Part shown: piece by piece, positions 1 through 11,369 of the stretch
How positions within the stretch are numbered: the first letter of the stretch is position 1
Layout of the letters: every line of letters starts with the position of its first letter
Assembly (NCBI GenBank): GCA_944470555.2
Contig: OX104127.1
Coordinates: 90,916,708 to 90,980,707 of the forward strand
Reading direction: 5' to 3'
Source of the DNA: Heterobilharzia americana
Lineage: Eukaryota > Platyhelminthes > Trematoda > Strigeidida > Schistosomatidae
Length of the DNA: 64,000 nt
Notes under the pieces: generated by a model
What the model saw: the letters and a program-made list of their open reading frames with translations, nothing else
What the model was told of the DNA's origin: nothing
Database searches by the model: none
Program-made: the position numbers and the translations under genes

Positions 1-1
1 C

Positions 2-202
2 CTTTCTAGGACTGACCATCTCCGAGGGCATCACAAAGAAATTCGAAAACTGCGACCAAATCAACTTGGGGTGAATCTGTGTTTCTCCTGTCTTGTAGTC
101 AACGCCTGGAACTCCTTACTACAGCAAGTCCTATCAGCACCTTCTGTCAACTCGTTCAAGGAGAGACTAGCTCTTCACAGAACTATCTTCTGTGCGGACT
201 AA
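2..202 (+). pseudogene. CR1/Jockey-like LINE reverse transcriptase, C-terminal end only
   Basis: An open frame from base 2 to a TAA at 200-202 encodes the basic tail typical of CR1/L2-type LINE polymerases. It has an RTDHLRGHHKEIRKLRP stretch, then a VVNAWNSL motif, then a short APSVNSFKERL helix before the stop. In this class the RGH..K and VxxWNSLP-like motifs close the ORF2 protein. The rest of the element lies left of the window. Family assignment is from motif recognition only. It is a fragment and not a host gene. Confidence 0.7.
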
Positions 203-942
203 AGCAGGCCAACTGGCCTGCTATCCTTATCTCTGCAAACTGAAACGGAAAAGTGTACACTGTGCATTTTTGCCAAAGTTACAAAGTGCTTAGTCTTAGT
301 GCCTAATCTGCCTGATACAGTACGTCGGCACGCAGGTACTGCCGTGATTATGCCGACAAATAATATCTTTCTTGTAGCAGTGCCTTCTTCAGCTTGTCAT
401 AACCTTTGGGCTGTCACATGTGTTAACACTACCATTTTAATAGATTTCAAACCGTCATCAGCACATTTTGGCATCCTTTGAAGAAAATTTTCGGTACCGA
501 TAAATACATCCATCGTGTTAATAGTTCCCATCACGCGACACTACATATTTTCTAGCCCTCTGTATCAGGTGATCTTTCATTTGAACGTTACCACGCATCA
601 AATACCCTTCTCGAATGATGCCGCCCATTCCAATGCGAAGGATGCCTAAAGCCTACGCATGAATACTACCGTTTGGACTATTAACTGTTTCAGAGTCCAT
701 TTTCATCCACTGCAACAAGTATTCCCTGCGGAATCAATCTATGTTATCATCAAAAGTAACATGGTGGCCTGGAAATCCATTGATTTAGACACTCACCTTG
801 GTTATACAACTGTGAATGCTTTACTGACACTTCACATCGTATACATGGATCCGTAGTGGTTAGTAAGACCACAAACTGAGGAACTTTCTGATGAATGGAT
901 GGCTACATCACTAAATAACCAGCTGTGCAAATGGACTGAAAA
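203..942. other. No gene recognised (accessory repeat debris)
   Basis: Short open frames occur here but none shows a recognisable domain or splice-linked continuation. The stretch lies between a LINE 3' fragment and an LTR-like repeat and is probably decayed element sequence. Confidence 0.4.
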
Positions 943-1460
943 TGTCAGGTGACTACGGCTCAAACCTCGAACATTGCGCACTTTTGTTCCTATTAGCGGG
1001 ACCCACCTGTGTTATGGGAGATGAAAATCCACGCCCGTCTCATGAACTGCAGTACGTTTTGATAAGATAACGCATATCACCGGTTTGATATGTGAATTAC
1101 ATAATACTAAATACTATCTCGTAAACTTTCAGGAATTATTAATTTGACGACACTTGTAAACCGCTCTATCATGTCAAATCCATTACATGAGGGCAAAATC
1201 ATTATTATCTGAACTTTAACATTCCGTGTACGCTGAAAAGTGCTATTTTCTTGTTCGTTCCATAACTAGCAAGATTTTTTGGTGTTTTTAATAGAGTTTA
1301 ATGACACCTTCTGTGCCACTCAGGATTCGTAGAATGTTGTAGATTTTTCGACATATATCAATGTGATGATGACTACAAACCGGCTTCGCTCATGTTAAAC
1401 CACAAATGTGGGGATAAGACATTTATCTATTTGTTTATCTGTCTCAGACTCGAATTTACA
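943..1460. repeat. LTR-like direct repeat, copy 1
   Basis: This stretch is similar over its whole length to 3589-4090 in the same orientation. Shared blocks include the segment around GGGAGATGAAAATCC, the AATACTAAATAC block and CTTTAACA. It begins TGTCAG and ends near TTTACA. It differs from copy 2 by many substitutions and small indels, so it is old. Size, orientation and a TG...CA shape fit long terminal repeats. I see no matching target-site duplication, primer-binding site or polypurine tract, so a plain segmental duplication remains possible. Confidence 0.5.
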
Positions 1461-3264
1461 GGACCACATATCACTTCAGGTAAATCAGAAGGCCTAATCT
1501 GAGAAAAGGACATCAAAAAAGGCCGGGTTGTAACACAAAGGTGCTCTTAACTTGCTGCAGCAGGTGAAAGCGCAACAACCTGAATGAAAAATACCATGGA
1601 AGAATAGTCAGCCTAAAATCTCAGTCGCTAAAAAATTGGAGAAAAAGTAAACACCAGAAAGTGCATTCTGCTGCTTGAGTACCGCCCTTTATCAGCTATA
1701 GTCGAAGTGCAAATCGAGGCCTTTTCCAAGAACGAAGACATGAGGGTTTTGGGCAGGAAAACGAAAGAACAAACAAAAAGCTGCTGCATAACGTCACAAA
1801 ATAAGGTAAACGATGCTGCATGACGAAACTGTGACTTCCCACGAAGATAACCACTACTGAAACAGGGAAGAGACGCTGAAAGGTAGAGACGGAAGGAGTA
1901 GCAGGCGCAGCTGTGCGTTCTAGCAATAATAACTGCAGACCATGTGAACAACAGGTGGATTATTCTCCTTTGTGTTACAGAAAACCAGGACATTGAAGCA
2001 GATCAAGCGTGCTCCATGGAAAGTCGAACAGCCTGAAAGTTCAATGTTGATGTCATATTAATTTCACACCCGTATGCTGAAAAGAATCGTTGTCAGATGC
2101 CGCGCGCCCTGATCAACAGAGGATCTACATACAACTGAAACGAAAAAGGACAATGAAATGCCGAACAGTAACTAAGAGAGAATTCACCGGGGACGTTGTA
2201 AGATAAGCGGCGATACTGATTGTACTAAGAGGTAAATTTCGACTTGCTGAACTCTTCTGTGCGGAAAAAAACTAACAGTGGAGCTAACCATTATAATCAA
2301 GCTGGAACTTTAGATCCAACAGGAAATTAAATCGATCTCTAAGAAGCACTGTGATTTCGCTTTCGAAGACGGAAAAAGTCTGTTTAAGGGCTGGTTAGTT
2401 ACACACCTGAAGCTCACCTCACTTTCACCACTGGATTACTGCCTTTCACTTTTCAGGTCGGTCAAGGATTTTCGGGCAGCGACCAAAGAGCAGTGTTTGG
2501 TGACTCCCGACTATCTCCCAGTACTACGTTAGCTCCCAGGTCAAAAACAACCACAGTTAGACGATATAAAAATACCACCTGGGAAGAGGTGCAATACATG
2601 TTGCCATGCTTGGACTAGGGTTCTTATTCCACCAGTGGCTCAACCCATGAACTAAGTGACATCTTCTACAGCTCCATGAACGTAATTCACAATCATACCA
2701 CTCCGGGGTATTAATTAGAAAGCCGAAAGTGAATTTTATCCCACAAAATATACCTATCAGCATGAACAGACATGCCAGAAGTTCCTATCGATCTAATGAC
2801 TTTTCAGCCTTTGTCTCATTAAAAATTCCTCATGAACACTTCAAACCAAATAAGTTACTGAAAGCAATCAAGCAAGAAACTAGCTGCAATGAACAAACGG
2901 GCAATGTTCAATCATTGATGAGAATTCTAAAATCCCGTGCAAACTTATCTAGAGTTATTTTCAGCAGTCTGATCACTGATGGGGCATTCTTTATGATGGC
3001 CCAAGTAAGATCTGCGAGCTGTTTAGTAAACATTATACGGGCTGCTTCACGCATGAAGATAGCGTACTAAACGTGCTAATGCCCATTCCACCAGTCGCTT
3101 CACCAAGGGACTCATATACCGCCGGACCCTACGGGACCTCGTCTGTTCTCCTTAAGAGGGGTGGTTAAAACATACCATTGATCCTCATGGAGCTATTCTT
3201 GATGTCCTTTACTGAGGTATGCTATCCTGGCTGCTGTAAGCTCTCATGCGCATCTCCCATGTGT
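1461..3264. other. Interval between the two LTR-like repeats; no certain gene
   Basis: The longest frame (2729-3070, + strand, 113 codons) lies just upstream of the RT fragment and could be decayed LINE linker sequence, but it has no motif I can name. Minus-strand frames at 1628-1993 look like chance. No gag, protease or integrase motif was found between the repeats. Confidence 0.35.
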
Positions 3265-3588
3265 AAATCTGGGCCGACGTGAGATATTCAAAATTATCTC
3301 CCCATAACTATTACATCTGTGGCCTCTCGTATCATGGAGGAGATGGTTGTGCAAGAAACCACTGATTACGTGGCTGAGCATCAGCTACTTTTCCCTATGC
3401 AGCATGGTTTCTTAAAAAGTAGTTCACACAGTACTTGTTCATTGGATTATTTTGAGGTCGCCCGCAGACGAGATGGAGGTCTCTTCGTAACTGCCGAATT
3501 TTTTGACCTCAAAAAGGTATTTGATAAAGTTCCTCACGATCAGTTAAGCCTCAAGCTTCAGTCATTTGGAATTAGTGACCCTCTATTA
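3265..3588 (+). pseudogene. CR1-like LINE reverse transcriptase fragment
   Basis: The frame runs through a finger motif resembling P(I)SxTSVASRIMEE, then QHGF followed by a Ser-rich turn (the usual QxGFR..RSC motif), then RT motif A as FFDLKKVFDKVPH, where the usual form is F-D-x-x-K-A-F-D-x-V. It breaks off after GISDPLLC, exactly where the TGTCAG terminus of the second LTR-like repeat begins. That suggests the LINE was interrupted by the LTR-like sequence. The motifs B and C (YADD) do not follow. It is a non-functional fragment. Confidence 0.75.
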
Positions 3589-4090
3589 TGTCAGTTGGTT
3601 ATAACGCAAACTTTGAACACTGCGCGCTTTTGGTATTGATAGTGGAACCTGTCTGTGGGATGGGAGATGAAAATCCGTAGCCGTCTCATGAATTTCAGCA
3701 AACTGTTATAAGATTATGCACACTAATGACTTGATATGTAAATTATTTAATACTAAATACCAGTTCGTAAACTTTAAAAAATTATGAATTCGACGGTGCT
3801 TGCAAACTTGTATCCCTTATGTTAAACCCATTATATGAGGATAATATTTATTATTATCCAAACTTTAACACCCTATGTACGCTGTAAAGTAACATTTCCT
3901 CGTTCGTTTCGGCAGTTCTTAGTTGAGCTTAATGACATTCTGTCAGTACCACTCAGAGCTCAAGTTTTGTGGATATTTTGATATGTATCAACGTGATGAA
4001 GCCTGTAAACTGGCTTCCCTCACGTTAAACCTTTTTTAACGTGAGAACAAAACATTTACTCGTTTATTTGTAGCCCAGCAGACACTGACA
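3589..4090. repeat. LTR-like direct repeat, copy 2 (TGTCAG...CTGACA)
   Basis: This is the second copy of the 943-1460 repeat, 502 bp long, bounded by perfect 6-bp inverted termini (TGTCAG at 3589-3594, CTGACA at 4085-4090). Such termini are typical of LTRs. It interrupts the CR1-like RT fragment on its left. The bases flanking it (CTATTA and GTGGTA) do not match, so no target-site duplication is visible. Confidence 0.55.
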
Positions 4091-4301
4091 GTGGTATGAA
4101 ATACACCGTCTTAACAACTGACCGTCAGCCGCCTGTCGTCTGTTGTGAAAACCTTTTTAGAAATACACTCGCACGAGCTGATACAAACTGCTTCACGTCT
4201 CCGCGTTTTTCTGTCTGCTTCATTTGTAACATGGGGGTCATTAGTTTTACATTGTGTTCAAAAGTTCTGAGGGCGTAAAGATCGTCGGAACAGTTAATCT
4301 G

Positions 4302-4592
4302 CTAAAAGGCTACAGTCCGACTTTCCACTTTTGTAACCAACCTTGATATCGCCACGGTATCACTATGATCTACTTTATAATATTCCATCTGGTCTTGCAG
4401 CAAGGTCTGGCTGGCTCCGTGTATCCTTCCAAACAAGTGTTCAAATGTGCCGCATGCCCTGCCATAACCAGACGACTGTAGAAGCATAACGGGTGCTTCC
4501 AAAGCATTTTTGGCACCATCTTTGTGGTAATGTAGTGAGAACAACAGCCTTTTGTCCGTCATCTTCAACCTTAGAGACAACATGGAGTCCAA
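4302..4592 (-). pseudogene. BEL/Pao-like LTR retrotransposon gag fragment
   Basis: A 96-codon minus-strand frame contains a pattern typical of BEL/Pao Gag: a Leu-rich helix (RLLFSLHYHKDGAKNALEAP), a GYGRACGTFEHLFGRIHGA block with the conserved FG, then a long helix ending VTKVES. In the family this is the A...L...FG...I region of the capsid-like domain. No intact continuation is present on either side. The neighbouring LTR-like repeat may or may not belong to it. The assignment is by pattern only. Confidence 0.5.
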
Positions 4593-5429
4593 AGTGCCCC
4601 ATAAGTTTTCATCATTTTGCTGGTTTTCTATCGAAGGTGCATAGTTCTGTCCTCATCAGCTGAGATGACAACTTCATGGAAGTCCTGTTGCCCTCTGAGC
4701 TATTCACTCAGCTAGTCTTTTCGCCAGTAAGCTTGGTTTTGAACTCAGTATCTGAAACGGTTAGTGCCACTTTGCAACATCCTTCAGGGTGGAAGTTCCG
4801 CTCATACTCTCCTTCGGTTTTAATAGGCCAGGTTCTCATTTTAAGCGTGTGACCTGTTCGGTTGTTCGAACTGAAACTCATGAAATCCTAATTCCCGTCT
4901 TTTCTTCAGACTACATCCCTCTGATTCAGTCAAAGTCATCCAGCTGGGCTTACCATGGCGACCGACTAAAATAGCCGTAGGACCATGACAGAGATTGGCT
5001 GGACATTTGGGGATACGTCCGTTGACGATTCATCTACTTTTTCTAAAGCTGGTTCCCAAACCAACTTCTTATCGCGTTTGACAGGCGTATCGGTGCCAGT
5101 ACATCGAACCGTATCACGACCAATATCCAAGCATTTTGGTCTGAAGGCAGGAAACGACTCAACGGATGCAGGTCGACACAGCCCAGCCAAGTTACCATTT
5201 TCTTCTGCGTAGCTTCCTAAGCTTTCTCGTGTCACGTGCTGTCGAAGTTGCATTCCAAGAAAATAGGAGCACCAACACAAGATCAAGACCTGTGCACTGT
5301 GGTAGAATGCGATTCCACTTTCTATATTAGTTTTATCACACAGTGTGACAGGATTGTTTACTGGATCATGCCCCGGATATAGTTTGTTGTTTACGGCCGT
5401 TTCAAGATGACGGCTTCGTTGTGACCGGG
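4593..5429. other. Unassigned, probably upstream part of the gag remnant
   Basis: Overlapping open frames exist on both strands at about 4966-5286. Neither has a motif I recognise. The minus-strand frame would be just 5' of the BEL-like gag fragment and could be its decayed N-terminal part. Confidence 0.3.
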
Positions 5430-5960
5430 AGATGAAATTCGGCCAAAATTTAGGCCAGCAAACAACGCTGTTAGACTGTGCAATATGTCGGATAAATCAA
5501 TAACATAGAATACCAAGAAACGATTTGACGCCACAGAACCGGTGGTACTACCGATCAATAACAAGTTATATCCAAATCACATAGGTACCCAGAAAATGCT
5601 TCTGAACAGCCACACAGTAGCAGGATGTCCCTGAGGCGCAGCACATACCATAGGGAGAAAAATGATTGACTAAATGCTAAATATCTGAGAACCAACTGGA
5701 ACCTTGCCAACAAAAGGGGATCAAATTTCTATCTGCGGAGGTCAAACCAGTCGGGGAACATTTCAAGATGGTCGAAGGAAATGCAGTCCTGCGTTGCGAC
5801 AGAGCCCATCCAAACAAAACGTCGCAAACAGTGAAACAACGCTTTGTTGTCAACAGCCTATGATCACAGCGACAAAGTGGAGCATTAAGGGTAAGTCTCA
5901 GTTCAGGGGCAGATAACAAAGGCTAAGCCACAGAAGACGGCCAAACGTCCGAAAAATACT
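5430..5960. repeat. Diverged direct repeat, copy 1
   Basis: Order-conserved blocks shared with 7260-7760 include GGTGGTACTA followed by AATAAGTTATAT-like sequence, an AACAAAAGGGGATCAAA block, and a run near CAAAACGTCG...GTGAAACAACGC. Identity looks only moderate and the ends are undefined. It may be another very old LTR pair. Confidence 0.35.
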
Positions 5961-7259
5961 GTACAGACCAGGGGCAAAAGATAACATCTGCAAAGAAAGC
6001 GGAAATATTGAAATGAATGTGGGTACTGCCAGGTAGACTGCCGAAGAAAAATTCTCCAACGGTTTCCTCCTTCACGTCACTATCAGGTAAGGCAAATCTG
6101 CTTGTCATGTTTCATCATTTTCAATAACTTTATGTGCTGACATCTGTCTTTCTAACTACTTTCCTCTTTCATGCGCATGAGTTTTAGCCTTTGCGTCCCA
6201 CTGACACAGTTTCCGTGCTTAGTTACGTCATACCATCACTGCTTAGGCACTTTTTCACTTACACACTGCTCTTTTATCTCTGAACCGTTTGATTTTAATG
6301 GCGGAGCAATGACCCTACGCGAAATACTATTTACAGCATCAAACTTCTGCCCGCATAATCGGCACGATTTCGCGTTAGTGGGAACGGAATAGCATTTAAA
6401 ACCAAATTCGTTAAAAAGACAACTTCGGAAACTTTAAGAATGTGAAGGACACAAAAATATCTGCAGCGAAGTCACCATACGATGAGTAATTTCTGGCGGA
6501 TTGCATACCATCCCATGCGCATTTGTGGTCATAATGTCCACGACGCCAGTCACCAGTCATAACCATATTGCTCACTTGTTGCAGCTTTGTCGAATTACCA
6601 CCATCCCCATCTATAAATGGGCGCTCTTCTTAACACTCACTTCTTTCTGCAGGGAGCTTGTGGTCTTTATGTCAAGTGGTAGTGCGAGTCACTTTCGGGT
6701 GACAAACTGGATTAGACGGTAATGTCAGTGGGGTATGATGGTCCTGAGTGTTGCCTAGAGCGCGATGCATACTAGGGGATGATGCAACCAATAATGTATG
6801 CACGATTTTAGTCGGCTGAGGGGGGGGGGTTAAATATTTTTCAAACCGTCAACTCTATTGAGTGTAGTGGGAATGTATTTGAAAGTAAGGCAAAAAACAT
6901 GGGGGGTTGGCGATAACTGATCAGCAAGCATAGTGGCAGGGGGTAAACACGAAATAACCGTGTCTGTACGGCAGCATCTTTAAGCAGCAAACAGATCCGC
7001 ACACGTGACGGTTTCTGAATGAAAAAAGAACACAAAAACAAAATGACAGAAACTAAAATGGGGTGCACGAAGCATATAAAGTCGCCCTATGTAATACTTC
7101 GGCCCATTCTTCACCACCATGTCATTGTAACAACCATAATCCAGTAATCTTGGCCTGATCGCCGGAAACAACTAGGCGGTACCGAATAACGTGAATCTGT
7201 CCAGTTCCAACGTTATACTGTATAGCTTATGAACTTCCGCGAGTGACACAGTCAAAGGT
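5961..7259. other. No gene recognised
   Basis: Only short frames without recognisable domains are present. A G9 run lies near 6821-6829. Probably decayed repeat DNA between two diverged direct repeats. Confidence 0.35.
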
Positions 7260-7760
7260 TGGATCAAAACATCGAAACACGGTTTGTAGTAAATCAGTGG
7301 TAGATTCGTAGGAAATCTGTGGTACTATCAATACGACAATAAGTTATATCAAAACTACAAAAATACCTCAACAATGCCGTTGGGTAACTATACAGTCCAA
7401 AAGTTCTAGAGCGCAAATATGTACTATTCGGTAAAAACTGGTTGAACAAATACAGTTATTAAGTACCTGATATTCCCGACAAAAGGATCAAAACTCAGTC
7501 TACCACAATCAAATCAGCAGGCAATCAAAAGACAGACAGTCAAATCACAGCACAACCGTAAGTTGAGCCAAGACAAAATGTCGGGCGCAGTAAAACAACA
7601 CCTTGTCAGCAGTCCAGCGTCACAAATAGGAAAGTGAAACCTTCACGATAAATCTCAATAATACGAAGCCAAATACTGGGTGCAAAGTCAAAGAAGACTG
7701 TCAACAACTAAATAACATCACACTGGCCAGGGTCAAAGGTACACCATCCATAACCAGGGT
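7260..7760. repeat. Diverged direct repeat, copy 2
   Basis: Partner of 5430-5960 in the same orientation. It shares blocks in the same order (TGTGGTACTATCAA...AATAAGTTATAT, GACAAAAGGATCAAA, ACAAAATGTCG...GTAAAACAACACC). No terminal motif or target duplication could be fixed. Confidence 0.35.
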
Positions 7761-8539
7761 AAATTATTCAAACAGATATAGATACTATCAAATAGGGTGA
7801 TCATGAGGGATTTTCAGACCATTCTTCCGTTACAGTCACCTTAGTCCTGATACGATTGTATTCAACAAATTATTGCATGTTCACCCCCTTCCCCATGAGC
7901 TTATGAGGCGTGCTTGCCACTGCGATAAGAGGGGAGAGGTTTATTGAAACTTTTATGGCCCGTTTTACCTCTGTACACTAGTTTTCTGCACATAGGCGCA
8001 TACTTAGTTTCATACCTTCCGTTCTCTTTGTTATGTGGCGAAATCTTCGTCTCCAGCTTCGTTTTCAATACTTCACATGCAACTTCATCTTCTTCCGCAT
8101 AGGCTGATCTCCAAACGGTCGGTTTACGATACTGTGTCAAGTTGTTTATCCAGCCACAAAGTTTAACTGATGTGTATATAACATGATGGATGCACGTCCA
8201 TGAAGTATTTTTGTGCCTCCATTTTGGGTTTGGTTTATTGTTATGGTTTCGAAAATCGATGTTTGCTACGGCCGCTAAGATACACGGATATCGATCGTTA
8301 GTCACAAAAGTTCAATGAATTCCTGGTTGATTCCCGGCCCGAATGATTAGTGCGGAAGACACGATGGACACATAGGAGCGTGTGTAGGGGTCGGGAGATC
8401 GAAGGTCAAAACAAAGGAAAATGCAGTTAATGTACGGATAGTTCGTCGTTTAAGATAATCCCACTGGTTGGCTGATCCACTGTCTGTCTCTCCAAATGTG
8501 GAAGCAATAGCATAAAGTACACTTTGATTGGTCCCTCCC
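7761..8539. other. Unassigned; open minus-strand frame 8305-7901
   Basis: A 134-codon minus-strand frame occupies 7901-8305. It has no motif I can name. It lies just downstream of the Gypsy-like gag remnant on the same strand, so it may be element sequence. The stretch 8310-8540 shows nothing recognisable. Confidence 0.3.
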
Positions 8540-9448
8540 CGGACCAGTCATTTCTCCATATACCCATATAACCTCCCCCTTCGGTAGAATGTTACTCGGT
8601 GCCACACTGGGCAGCGGTCTTTTTCTTGCGTCTGTCCGGACGACAGGGGAAGTTTCACCTTGTCCACTGGGGGATTAGTTGTCTTCTCGATATTCTTTTG
8701 GTAAGCAGGTGCATGAGCACGAAAATCAGCCGTCAAACCAAGAGATTTACCTACCTTTTGAGAGTGAGATCTACAGCGAAATCTAAAGGATCACCTTTTT
8801 ACACGTTGTCGCGTGTTGGCGGCAAAACGGTCCTTATGGCCTACATTGTTACAGTCCCGGCATCCATGCTGTTCATTTGGACAGGACCTATCGAAATGCC
8901 AGGCACCACAGTGTCAGTAGGGCGATAGGGGTATCTTCTTCGAGGGTCGGTGAATGCCGCATGTTCACTGGGCTGGGGGTGTGTGACCAGAGGATGACCC
9001 AGTGGAATGAGGTATTTGGCAAACTGTATGTGCTTTGGAACCACCTTGGTGTCCGGATTGGGCTAAACTCATGTCACATCGCAAGATACCCAGTCGTTGA
9101 CATTCTGCAGACATATCATTCGGTGTCTGGGTTTTTGACATCGGAATTGTGTTCGTGTGGGTTTCGGGGAGGAATCATGCCGCAGTACTGGTCAGGCTCA
9201 GGTGGACCAAGCATTCGAAGTGGAAGACGCACCTTGCGGGAGTTATCTTGGCCAGCAAAATCCAGTTTGAAGTAGTCCTCGTAGCGCCTGAACCAACTAT
9301 CGAGTGTCTCATAGGCATCAGGATCGCATTGAAATTCAGTAATTCTATCGGCGATTCCATCGATTGAAGGAGCTATTAAAACTGGCCCAGTAGGCGATGA
9401 TTCAGTTCCAGAAGTTTTGGACTGAGGCATGATCCCGATGATACTCAC
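8540..9448 (-). pseudogene. Ty3/Gypsy-like gag remnant with decayed zinc knuckles
   Basis: The minus-strand frame 9448-9116 carries a Gypsy Gag signature (DAYETLDSWFRRYEDYF, then RKVRLPLRMLGPPE). Further on, at about 8920-8840, another minus-strand frame reads two nucleocapsid zinc knuckles, CGAWHFDRSC and CRDCNNVGHKDR. In the first, the leading C-x-x-C pair has decayed to a tyrosine and a stop codon. In the second, the last Cys is replaced by Phe. The frame 8736-8548 may hold the start of the protease region but no D-T/S-G site is evident. Several frame breaks make this non-functional. Confidence 0.65.
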
Positions 9449-9559
9449 CTATTGTAGGAAGAAACTGTGCAACTTCGAAGAATCCATTTCCCCACATCCC
9501 ATTTCTTTCAGCACTGTTATGGTTTGGAAACTTCTCATTTTGTTATTCGTTTTTCATGT

Positions 9560-9985
9560 CTTAACAACCAGATCCTGTGATACCTGCATGCTAGATTATC
9601 TTGAGTGTGCCGCTCAAAGGTGTGATCAGGGCTTTTGTCGTTGTGCTGTTTTTCGACCTCAAGAAGTTACTTGACAAAGTACCCAGGTACTGCTCATGAA
9701 ACTGAGGTCATTTGGCACATAAGTGGCTAGAATCATTTCTTCATAAACGTCCTCGACCAACTGCAAGTGGTGTGGTACAGGGAAGTGTTCCTGGTACACT
9801 TCTCTTTCTCATGTATGTTAGTGATATATGCAAAGTGGTTAGACATGGAAAACCGTAAGTTTACGCTGATAACAGCTTCCAGTGCGGTGCAATTACTGAG
9901 GGTCTGGCAGCAGCTCAGGCAGATTTAAGTGATATTTTTGAGTAGAGTCAGAAATGGCCACCTGGATTCTATACAAAAGAGGCTA
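9560..9985 (+). pseudogene. CR1-like LINE reverse transcriptase fragment with YADN
   Basis: Read across several frame breaks, this segment gives the order of LINE RT motifs: a TCMLDYLECAAQ helix, motif A as FFDLKKLLDKVP, a QGSVPGTLLFLMYVSDI motif (the usual GxPQGSxLGPLLFxxYxND), then YADN where YADD is expected, then an Ala-rich helix. It is paralogous to the fragment at 3265-3588 but contains the downstream motifs that copy lacks. In-frame stops and the catalytic Asp to Asn change mark it as dead. Confidence 0.7.
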
Positions 9986-9994
9986 AACTTGCCC

Positions 9995-10273
9995 ATAGAA
10001 GTGTTTTTTGTCTTCCATACCCACTCTTCCTTACTTCTTCGTCCACTGTAGCGTCATATACGTTGTATTTTAATTCTTCTTTTCGTTGTTCATCCCCCGC
10101 TGCACTGCACTTGTCCGCCCTCTGCTTCACCACCACCACCACCTTCATCTCCCTCCTGCTTCAGTTTCCATGTGTACGTTGAGATCCACTCTCTTTTATT
10201 CTTCCTTCTAATACAGTTATTCAGGTTGCCTTCCGCATAGCTTTCAAGGAGTTCCACTCTTCTTCTACGCAGG
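9995..10273 (-). mobile_element. RTE-type LINE fragment (linker region), left piece
   Basis: The sequence matches, base by base with many differences, the minus-strand RTE copies at about 17,690-17,950 and 30,730-31,020. It corresponds to the region between endonuclease and reverse transcriptase. The homology stops at about 10,273 and resumes at about 10,843, so ~570 bp of unrelated sequence separates the two pieces. Confidence 0.7.
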
Positions 10274-10842
10274 TTTGCACAATACTAATAGTATTTATTG
10301 CTAAATATGCAGGCACACCATTTTTACAGGTACGAACAAGTTTATATATAAATTACCTGTATCTTCATGGAAGGTAATCTCAAGCCCCACTTGTTGCCAC
10401 TAAAAGATATAGGTGCTGCATGTTCATATAATGGAACATCCCAGCAGAATAAGTATGCAGAAAATTTACAAGTTGGACAAGCGGAAGTATTGTTTCCGCA
10501 TCAACAAAAAGACCAGGTTTGTATCTAGACATTACGAGTATTACCTGGATAAAAATAAAGCTTGAAGCTAACACTTCCATTGTAACAGTTTGTACTTTTC
10601 GCTTTAGATTATGGTGAAGAGTTTATGAAGGGATGCATGCACGGATTGTTTACATACTGTACTTCGTTGGTGCCTCCAGGGCTGTATAATTCATGCATGT
10701 CATACCATTCCACGACAAAGATTCATAATCCTGATGAATATTATGACTGAAAGCCAAATATCTCCACTTTTCCGACTCCAGCACCCGGAGGCAATAGACT
10801 TGTTTCCTCAGTCATTTTGCTCAATATCTCCCATTTTTCCCT
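10274..10842 (+). other. Exon-like insertion inside the RTE fragment
   Basis: This ~570-bp block is absent from the other RTE copies. On the + strand it holds two coding-looking stretches. The first (10,382-10,516, 45 codons) runs from KPHLLPLKDIG to HQQKDQ and ends at a plausible donor (CAG|GTTTGT). The second begins after a pyrimidine-rich tract and acceptor (CTTTAG) and reads DYGEEFMKGCMHG...NPDEYYD to a TGA at 10,748-10,750. Composition looks protein-like but I do not recognise the product. The phases of the two pieces do not join cleanly (phase 0 donor, phase 1 acceptor), so the model is tentative. Confidence 0.4.
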
Positions 10843-11230
10843 GATGACTGCCTGACGTCAATATGTCCTTTGTACTTTCATCCTTCTGTTCAGTTTACGT
10901 TCTGCACCTTCAACTTCAACTGTGGTCTGTCACCTGCTTCCTTCAATTGAAGGCTTCCAACTGGATTTTGAGGTGGAGCTTGCACTAGGTAGTGGTGTGA
11001 GTGGTGTGAACCTACATCTGATCCTCTTCTCAATCTGGTCATGTGTCCAGTAGGCTGTGTCTCCATCTCCACTCTCTTCACATCGAGATGAAGTCGATGT
11101 GATTTTCAGTATGGTGTGTCCTGGTGTGGTGTCTGGTGAAATCAAATCCATGTCGCTGCCTTGTGAACATCCTTGTGTTTGTACACAGTGTCTCCAATCA
11201 CCAAGCCGTTGAATGTGGAGAAGCTTGCAA
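10843..11230 (-). mobile_element. RTE-type LINE fragment (endonuclease C-terminal part), right piece
   Basis: The minus-strand frame 11,151-10,930 begins [17 protein letters not shown]. It is nearly the same as the frame at 31,334-31,147 in another RTE copy, where it continues the AP-endonuclease domain after the KATW(I)SPD-type motif. It is 5'-truncated and broken by frameshifts. Confidence 0.75.
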
Positions 11231-11369
11231 AGAGTTCAGCACGGCCAAATGACAGCTATATCACTTCTAGGCACCAATTCGCGTACTGATTGACCGTGAC
11301 CCGAAACAGACTTAGGTTTCAGATTTGACGTCTGAGGATAGGTGGCTGCGAGCCTATATCAATCCTTTT

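Noticed and set aside
8599..9367. + strand frames over the Gypsy-like gag region
   Set aside because: The minus strand carries recognisable Gag and zinc-knuckle motifs; the + frames have none.
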